From Chalara sp. BL73 (Eukaryota; Ascomycota; Leotiomycetes; Helotiales): a stretch of DNA of 64,000 bases. The notes beneath the pieces are model-generated. The model was given only the letters and a program-made list of their open reading frames with translations. It was not told where the DNA came from and did not search any database. Location: contig CAKJVC010000092.1 of the NCBI GenBank assembly GCA_918026815.1, positions 558,001 to 622,000 of the forward strand, given 5' to 3'. Numbering within the stretch: the stretch's first letter is position 1; the number at the start of each line of letters is the position of its first letter. This document shows positions 56,635 through 64,000 of this stretch, one piece after another. The position numbers and the translations under genes are program-made.

Positions 56635-59600
56635 TTAAAACTGCCCAGGCCCCTTTCCAAAGTGCTCTCCACTCGAAACCTTCAACCACGGCACGTTCTT
56701 TGAATCATCCGTATTCGAGCCAACGGTATTTCCCCACCATTTGAATTTCACATTATGATAGCTGAGCGCGAAGAAGATTACGAGAGTCGCTAGCGCGGTG
56801 CCAGTATCCATGGCAGCCTGTAGTAGATCTACCCTTGTTAGCATATATTGAGTCTACGATGGGGAAGGAGAATGTACAGTTGTAGCGCTTCCACCAATCA
56901 AAGGCACGGCGGCGGATGAGATAGTTGAACAAAAATCCGAAGATAAACCAAAGTGAGTATTGGGCTGTTTTTTATTAGCTGTGATTTGTATGAGAAAGAG
57001 AGACGCACTGGTATTAGCTGGCGGAATCTGGCCAGCTGCGTTAAAGAAAATTGGAACATTGATGTAGCGTACCCAACTGTTCGGGTATCTTCGGTAAAGC
57101 AGGTAGACAAGAACAGTCACCACCGGCTAAGCACAGGTTAACAATGGCCTCATCTTGCCGATGTGGGATAACATACCCCAATGATGAAGAAGTACATAAT
57201 TCCACTATATACCTGCCCATGCTGGAACATCCTTTGAGGACCGATCGATCCCCAAATGATTGAGGCGCTGTACACTACCTTCACACCGTTGCATGTGAAG
57301 CGCTGGGTGTTGGTGGGTAAGCATAGGTCCGCAATGTTGCCCATCATCCATCGTAGTACTGGTGTAAGAGATCAGCAAGGTCTTAGTAAAGTGAAGGTAA
57401 CAAATAAACTCACCTCCAGTTTGAGTCACGGTCGCAATGATTGACGCATAGATCTGTCCTGCAAAGAGAACACGTGGAGGAATTTTCTAGCCAAGATATC
57501 AACTTGCAGACCTAAGGGATGAAAGAGGATTTGGTCTCACCATGTACTGGCCCAGCTTCAAATCCTGGGCGAAATCCATACCGTGTTTCACGGAATTGTA
57601 CCCGTAGCATTTGACCATCATGTTTGCAATCGGCTTGCCGGGCCACGCATACCCTGCAATAAGTTCGGTGATGATGTTAAGGAAACTTTCAGTTGTTATT
57701 GATCATAAATACTTAAGGACCCACGGAATCGGGACTTACACTCTTTGATTGGTCGTTCCTTCTAGTATTCCTTCTGGTACAATCAATAGCACTCCCATTC
57801 CAAAGCACACGACAATGAAGCCCCATACTGGAAGACCAGAGTCCCAGTATCTCACCGTGAAGATACCTAGGCCCAGAACTATGAGTGTCAATATGCCGTA
57901 CCACCAGTCTGGAACCTCTTTATAATTATTCATTAGGCGCTTGTGAATGTCCTCCCCTCCATGTCGGGAATTCTTGAGCTTTGCCCAAATTTCCTTTCCA
58001 TTATAGAGATAAGTATGGACGACGATGGCCGTCACTGCAGCGAAGGAGAGAGCATATGATAGCGAGTAGGACATGGATATGTACATGGGAGAGTAGGCTT
58101 CATACTTGTTCAGTAGGAAGTTGAGATTGTGGTCAACCACACGAGAAATATTATAGGTTTTCCCAGTGTTGTCAAATGTGCTTGAAGAAAGGAGTGGGAG
58201 ACTATATATATTATCAATATGCAGTCCTCTTGTAGATGAAAGAAAATATCCACAGATGGATATCGAGGGTTACACTCACTAAGCACTGTACCATACATTG
58301 GTGTAGTACAGAATTGGTGACAAGAAGAGGTAGAAGAACATTACCACAGCAAATGCATTGCAAGTGATATAAAATGGCGTCGTAAGAGGCGTTCCTGCAT
58401 AATTTATCTGAAGTCCAACAATGAATTAGCGGGTGGAGTGAAATCATACAGAGGTGCAGATGTTACATCACACACGCGCCGTGGTCGGCCTCCACAGTAG
58501 TGGATCCCGGACAGCCAACGGAGTGCCATTACCTTTCTGTGTACCTAAGAATGAGAATGAGGCGACAAAGAAGAGGCATTTACCTGGGTCCAATCAATGC
58601 TCAACGGCAGCAATCCCAGACCAGAGTTCATCTGTCCATGTATTAGCGTGTGCCTATTCTTTCTTTACGAGAACACTGACCCCGAAGATCGTGTTGACCT
58701 TCTGGTTATGTGGGAAAATCCAGGTTATGAAGGCGAACGTGCCTAGACTTGTCCAAATATAATCCGGGAACCAGAAAAGAACAAATGCGAAAATGGTAAA
58801 GTACCCGAAGAAACGGTACCTCGTGAGAGTCCATCCATTTGCGGGAGACTTGTCTTGGCGTTCGTGGAGGGCGCGGAAGAGAACTGTGGAAGATAGAGAA
58901 GCAGGCCAAATGAGAGCTGCTGGGTAGACGAGCCAGCGACGGGAGAGGCCGGCAAGGCCAAATCTAGTACAAATAATGGATAAGTATATAGCCAAAGAGT
59001 GTTTCTATGGTTAATGTCAACACGTAATCGAAACAAGTTTAGCTTACCCAAGCATCTGGGTTGTCAATAGGTAGAGGAAGGAGAATCCTGCACCATAATC
59101 GCGATCCCAATAAACTGGGCTTGTTATCGCTACTAGTGATCCTGCCGCATAAGCTGTAGAAGCGCTGATGTTGACGCACTGAAGAAAGGTAAGTCCAGAA
59201 CAAGGAGGAGGAAGATTCATAAGCCCTTACAATGACGATAAATGAATGCTCTTTGATATTGAACGGGCCAGGGTTGACATCAAAAGTAAGTTTGCCCAGC
59301 GGGACCCTCCATCGTGGTAGCTTTTCCCAAGTTTTACCAATGGGAAACACAAGCAACTGTGCAACCACATACCCGATGGATAGGGAGGGGTAGCGCAGCC
59401 CGAAGAATTGGTTGACGCCAGCGAATACCATCACAAAGACGGTCATGAGAATCCAGGCGCGCACCGCTAATTCCAATCAGAGTCAGTCAACCACAAGGCG
59501 ATTAGGATACTCACTACCACAGGGCATGGTCGGGTCATCAGTGTTGGCCACACATGATGCCACCTCAGGGACTACAAAGAATCATTAGTATCTCTAGATA

Positions 59601-59855
59601 AACAAAAGAGTGGCAACACGTACACGGCGACTGATCGCCTTCGACATTCCAGGTAAATGCTTCCACTGGAGTTAATTCTGTTCTTTCTGCCCTTTGTAGC
59701 GGAACTTTGCTTTCATCCTCGCCTGGTACGTAGCCGTCGGCCTCTACATCTGAGGATGCACCTGCTTGAATGATATCCTTCTCTTGAGAGTGATCGAATG
59801 AATCTGATGATGACCTTTCCGGCTGGATATCAACCTCTCGGGTACCAATAGCCAT
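56635..59855 (-). CDS. Oligopeptide transporter (OPT family)
   Basis: Proton-coupled small-peptide importer of the plasma membrane by family. Fourteen exons: 59624-59855, 59518-59571, 59231-59466, 59048-59178, 58681-58963, 58584-58631, 58280-58407, 57740-58201, 57541-57685, 57414-57486, 57177-57358, 57009-57126, 56878-56964 and 56635-56828. All junctions keep frame; the product is 790 residues, as usual for OPT. A charged cytosolic N-terminus ends in SPFPEVASCV. OPT signature [10 protein letters not shown] follows the first spans, and KIPPR lies in the second half. About 14-16 hydrophobic segments are visible. Introns are 44-84 bp except 58408-58583 (176 bp). Several GATA motifs upstream suggest nitrogen control. 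It is divergent from the CE1 esterase gene. Confidence 0.92.
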
Positions 59856-60607
59856 GATGATAAGCTGCCCGTACCTGGCGTAAGAAAAACAACAGCGAAG
59901 AGGACGGGAGTCAAGGAAAGCATACGGTGCTGTGGCTGATCTTATACCAGATAAGCTTTACGGCTTGATAGATAAGCAACTACAAGCAACCGCCGAGAGG
60001 CGTCAGTAGTCCACCCCTAACCAGGGGTGAGCAGCGTCAAGGTTTTCACGATACGCATATTGAAAATGAGGTATGCGCGGCCTTGCCATAGAGCCGAGGG
60101 TATTAATAATAGCGAGTACCAATATAGGTGATAAGTATATAAAGTCACCATGGTATATTCAAAAAGTGAGGCAAAGGAAAGACTGTTCGTCTTTGCGGAG
60201 AATTGTGACGCCATGAGCGAAGTGGAGACGACCGTGAGCACGCAATGTCCAACTAGAAGATGAAAAAAAAAAGCGCAGAATATCAAGAAAGAACCCCAGC
60301 TAGAGATTCATACCTGTGAAGAACAAGAATATCTGTGCTATTTGGTGGCAGGTATCCGATAACTCTATTCTTCAACACTTGAGTTATCAATGTTAAAAGT
60401 TGACGTGTTACTCCCTACTCATGAAGATACTCAATATGATAAATAAGGGGAGTGTATGCAAGAATGGATAAGCGTCTGACAAGGAATAGGTGCATAAATG
60501 GGGTAGGTAAGTGGGGTTGCTCAGAGAATGGTCAAGACTCAATACTTCTTGAGCAGGTCGTTGCTTCTATCTTTATCTTTCATCTGAATGTAAATCAAAG
60601 ATTAAGA
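59856..60607. other. Divergent intergenic region between OPT and CE1 genes
   Basis: 752 bp containing both promoters and the GATA sites listed separately. No gene seen. Confidence 0.6.
59859..60135. promoter_or_regulatory. GATA-factor (HGATAR) site cluster upstream of the OPT gene
   Basis: TGATAAG at 59858-59864, AGATAAG at 59949-59955, GATAGATAAG at 59967-59976 and TGATAAG at 60129-60135. AreA/NIT2-type factors bind such sites in nitrogen-catabolite promoters. The region also has a CACCCCT/AGGGGTG hairpin at about 60013-60030. Confidence 0.5.
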
Positions 60608-61626
60608 ATGGTTGCACTTCTGCAGACTGTGCTGCAACTTGCAGGCCTTGCCCAGCCATCACATCTAATCCTCTCCTCAGAGCCTGTGACGGGAAATGTC
60701 GAATATGTTCTCCCTACCGAGCGTACCTTTCTTCTTAATGTACCGGCAGCCTATAATCATGAAGATGCTCTCCCACTTGTACTCACCTTTCATGGTGGTA
60801 AGTTAAGATATGAGTGTTTTTCATACATTTATGCTGATCTCTCTTGCGTTGTGCAGCCGGCGGATTCAGCGAAAAGCAACAACGTATAACTGAACTTTCC
60901 GATCCATCATTAAGTATTGCCGGTAAGCCCTTTTTAACAGCATATGCGCAAGGTGTAAACAACACCGACTGGGGGATGACACACATCTGGAAAGGAGCGC
61001 CGTACGAAAATACCACGGTCGATGATATCGCCTACGTATACGATGTAATATCCACCGTCTCCAAGACCTACAGCATCGACACATCCCGTATATATGCGTG
61101 CGGCAAGTCCAACGGTGGGGGCTTCACGGCTCTCCTCGCCTGCCGCCCAGACACGTCCTCCATCTTCGCAGCCTTCGCGCCTGTGTCTCCCGCATTATAC
61201 CAAGGCACATATGCCTTCCATAACTGCTCACCTTCAAATCCCGTTCCAATTCTCCACGCACACGGTGTAGAAGATACCATCACACCGTATCACGGCCGCA
61301 CGCCGGAGGAGGGGTCATTCGGGCCTGAGCCGGATGTGCGGTTATGGAGGACGCAGTGGGCAGAGAGGAATGGCTGCAGAGGCAAATATGATGGCGCATG
61401 GCCGCTGCCGAGCGTCGAAGAGGTCCATCCAGGCACTTATGAGGAGGTTTGGGACTGTCCAGGTGCAGAGGTGAGGGGCTTGACGATTGAGGGATTGGGA
61501 CATGCATGGCCAAGCACCTTGGGCTTGGATCTGGCGGGGGCTCCCAATCAGACTGCAAACTTCAACTTTACCAGTCAGCACCTGGTGCAGTTTTTCTCGA
61601 GACACCACTTGAAAGATGTGGCATGA
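60608..61626 (+). CDS. Secreted CE1-type esterase (feruloyl esterase / PHB depolymerase-like)
   Basis: Extracellular alpha/beta-hydrolase of carbohydrate esterase family 1 / LpqC type. Exons 60608-60797 and 60857-61626; 319 residues. The intron 60798-60856 (GTAAGT, TGCAG) joins VLTFHG to AGGFSEKQQR, the oxyanion-hole region. The N-terminus (MVALLQTVLQLAGLAQ) is a signal peptide. The nucleophile serine is in CGKSNGGGF, the acid in HGVEDTITPYHG and the histidine in GLGHAWPS, so the triad is complete. Several NxT/S sequons (NNT, ENT, NQT, NFT) fit secretion. It probably acts on plant-wall feruloyl esters or polyesters; the exact substrate cannot be read from sequence. It converges with the monooxygenase gene. 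Confidence 0.9.
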
Positions 61627-61992
61627 GAGGTATTGCTGCTGTATTACACCAGCATGGAAAGATTTGGCTGCGGTCCAGATCGCTTGGCGCCAAGAGCGTT
61701 GAATGCTGCGTTAACACGAACCAAACGTGAATTTAAAAAAGAGAATCAAGCCAGCATTAACTTTAGAATATTATGAGAAGGAAATTTTTTATTTGCATTA
61801 CTCCGAGAAAGGTTGAATTTCCGTGGTTAATGCCAACATGTTTACCCCTGAATGTGGCTCGCTTCGGACGCCACCCCCTATTTGTAGCGTGTTGAACAAA
61901 CGCAAAGTCAACAATACCATATACGATATGTAGATAGTGAAAGAAAACGGGTTCCTTGAGATTGCAAAGTATCCTCGTCATCAAACTGCCAC
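61627..61992. other. Convergent 3' spacer, no gene seen
   Basis: 3' UTRs of the CE1 esterase (+) and the monooxygenase (-). Confidence 0.6.
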
Positions 61993-63855
61993 TTATTTCT
62001 TCGCAATCCACCCTTGATACCCATTCTTGCAACTCGCCTCGAGCGCCCAAACATATTCTGGCGTTCCGCCCACCCAATTCAACGGCTCAACCTTCTTTCC
62101 TGGAATATTAGCTCCTTGATACCAACTTTTAGCCAACGGAAACAAGGTATTATCCCATTCTTCTCGCATTCGTCGACACCACTCATCCTGCGCCTCCTCT
62201 TTCGCCTCAAAGTATGTGATTCCTTCTTCCGTCAATCCCTTCAGCGTAGACACAAGCCACTCCGCCTGGAATTGCGTACAACTGGGTCCGTTACTGAAAG
62301 CCGTTGGCGCCTGTGGCCCATACAGGAAGAACATGTTTGGAAACTCTGACATGCTTATACCTACAGATGTTCGACAGCCATTCTTCCAATGATCGGCAAT
62401 GGTTTGTCCGTTGGTGCCGCAAATGTTCAGTTGTGTCAGGCCGCCGGTGCTTGAGTCAAACCCAGTTGCAAGAATGATAACATCGACCTCGACGATTCTA
62501 TTTTTGGTCTTAATTCCTTTCTCGGTGAATGAGACGATTGGATCTTCGTTTACGTCGATTATGTCGACGTGTGGTAAGTCTAGGACCTCATAGATATTTT
62601 GCTCAAGCGATGGACGCTTGGTTCCCCAAGGGTGAGGTGCCTTTTGGGGGGCTAGAAGTTCTTGCTTCTTCGGACTGTCGAAGTCAGTACTTTTCCTGGA
62701 GACAGAGTGGCGATTGTTTTTGTGGTGAAAATGGAGAGAACCACAGCTTTGAATGCTTTGGACGATTAAATAACCCGCGTTAACCTACTCAGAGATGCGC
62801 TTTATGACAGTCTTCCGCCAGAACTTGTAAGCTTCGTCATTAGCTTTCAGATCTTTAAGCATGTCATTATAGTTATTGAGCCAAAATCTGAATCCGCCGA
62901 TCTCGATGAGCGAAGCGTAGAATTTCTCACGCTCTTCAGGTGTGCTATTAACGTGGAGTCAGATTCACTGCCGAAATAGCCCGAAGCTAGCTATAGTATA
63001 TATTCGATACTCACTCATCAAATGTATTTTTTTCTTGGAACGTGAATGGAAATCCAGAAAATGTTGTCCGAAGCTTTTTAAACGTCTCCTCATATGTTCC
63101 ATCTTTCTTCTTCTGTTGCTCCTCGTCATTGTCTAGTGATCTTTGATGCATTGGAAGAGTATAATTGGGAGTACGCTGGAACACCGTCAAATGATCCACA
63201 ACGGGACCAACGGTTTGTGCGACCTGAATACCTGTGGCTCCGGTCCCGATCTGTGCCACCTTTTTACCTTTCATCCTGACGTCGTGCTGCGGCCAAACAG
63301 CAGTATGATAGATCTCACCCTTGAATTTATCGAACCCTTCAAAATTAGGTGTATAACGACGAGCCGCAAATCCTATACTAAGGATGAACCATCGGCAATA
63401 GATCTTCTCTCCACATGATGTCTCAACGAGCCACTGATTCCGGTCTTTATGAAAGACGGCGGCTTCAACATTCTTGTCGTACTCGATATCCTGACTTATG
63501 TTCCATTTCTTGTCCACATAATCAAAATACTGACGGATCTGTTTGCCGTTGGGATATCGTTCCTTGAATGTGAAGTCTTCCCATAGCTCTTTGTCAAAGA
63601 GTTGATAGAACGGTGTTTCTGAGTCGACTCGAGCTCCAGGCTACCTCAATGTCAGTTGCTGAGAGATTTGGAAAGCGACTTAGGCGTTAATACATAACAA
63701 TTCCAGTACCACACTCCACCACTTCGAGATCCTTTTTCGAGAATGGTGTACTTCAAGCCTATCTTGCGGAGCTTATTCACCATCGCGAAGGTACCGAAAC
63801 CGGCACCAACCAAAAGAACGTCCACTTCCCGTATGTCTGGTTCGGTAGAGCCCAT
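61993..63855 (-). CDS. Baeyer-Villiger / flavin-containing monooxygenase
   Basis: FAD- and NADPH-dependent monooxygenase that would insert oxygen next to a ketone. Exons 63694-63855, 63015-63640, 62789-62944 and 61993-62674; 541 residues, typical length. Introns (63641-63693, 62945-63014, 62675-62788) all restore conserved blocks: WYWNCY-PGARVDSE, FDE/D-TPEERE and IS-DPKKQELLAP. The FAD loop is GAGFGT (about 17-22), the NADPH loop QIGTGATGIQ. The Baeyer-Villiger fingerprint FxGxxxHxxxWP appears as FKGEIYHTAVWP. LATGFDSSTGG is also conserved. All diagnostic residues are present. The substrate is unknown; relatives act on cyclic ketones, steroids or secondary metabolites. Confidence 0.94.
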
Positions 63856-64000
63856 GATAGTATGAGAGATTTAAGATATACAGAAAAACCACTGATGCTT
63901 TAAAGGCAAGGTTTTCTCTCTGCTAAGGTGCCAAAGGCTAAAACAGATGACGACACTACTCTCAGGAGTTGATGAATAATGGTGATATAGTGTTGTACAC

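Noticed and set aside
1..64000. Search by eye for tRNA, rRNA, transposon and CRISPR-like arrays
   Set aside because: No cloverleaf with A/B boxes, no reverse transcriptase or transposase motifs and no spaced direct-repeat array were found. A tRNAscan or covariance-model run would be needed to be certain about tRNAs.

Overview
The window is nuclear DNA from a filamentous ascomycete (Pezizomycotina). The genes carry short spliceosomal introns (about 44-225 bp) with GTNNGT-type donors and CTAAC/CTGAC-like branch sites. The gene set includes a HET-domain protein, a cpcA/GCN4 bZIP with upstream ORFs, a beta-tubulin with six introns, an ABCF Gcn20, an OPT transporter and a fungal Baeyer-Villiger monooxygenase. 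A leotiomycete-like fungus is my best guess, but that is inference. I placed exon junctions by hand where both reading frame and family motifs agreed; no transcript data were available.

Layout: 1-1542 is the 3' part of a HET gene (+). 2209-3109 is an unrecognised, probably mitochondrial protein (-). 3646-4683 is a peroxisomal D-amino-acid oxidase (-). 5747-6802 is an unusual GH16 protein with no signal peptide (-). 7660-8842 is a decayed metallo-beta-lactamase-fold pseudogene (+). 12401-14166 holds cpcA with its promoter elements and two-uORF leader (+). 16420-17033 is a small secreted protein (+). 17034-30902 is a 13.9 kb stretch with no convincing gene, ending at a bZIP gene (30903-31831, +). 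33150-33896 is a CIA30-like gene broken by a one-base poly-G frameshift (+). 36698-38208 is argininosuccinate synthase (-) and 39788-42155 is GCN20 (-). GCN20 is divergent from beta-tubulin (42487-44258, +). 47319-50363 is a KHA1-type K+/H+ antiporter (+), 51090-52100 a 2OG-Fe(II) oxygenase (+), and 52777-52950 a 57-residue cysteine-rich protein ending in a CaaX box (-). 54352-55485 is an SDR (-), 56635-59855 a 14-exon OPT transporter (-), 60608-61626 a secreted CE1-type esterase (+), and 61993-63855 a Baeyer-Villiger monooxygenase (-).

Functional links: three components of general amino-acid control lie within 29 kb. They are Gcn20 (activator of the Gcn2 kinase), cpcA (the translationally controlled effector) and ARG1 (a classic target with a perfect TGAGTCA/TGACTCA element 93 bp upstream of its ATG). 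Two more TGACTCA sites precede cpcA and two precede the D-amino-acid oxidase. The OPT transporter promoter carries several GATA-factor (HGATAR) sites. No mobile element, tRNA, rRNA, CRISPR or virus-like sequence was recognised.
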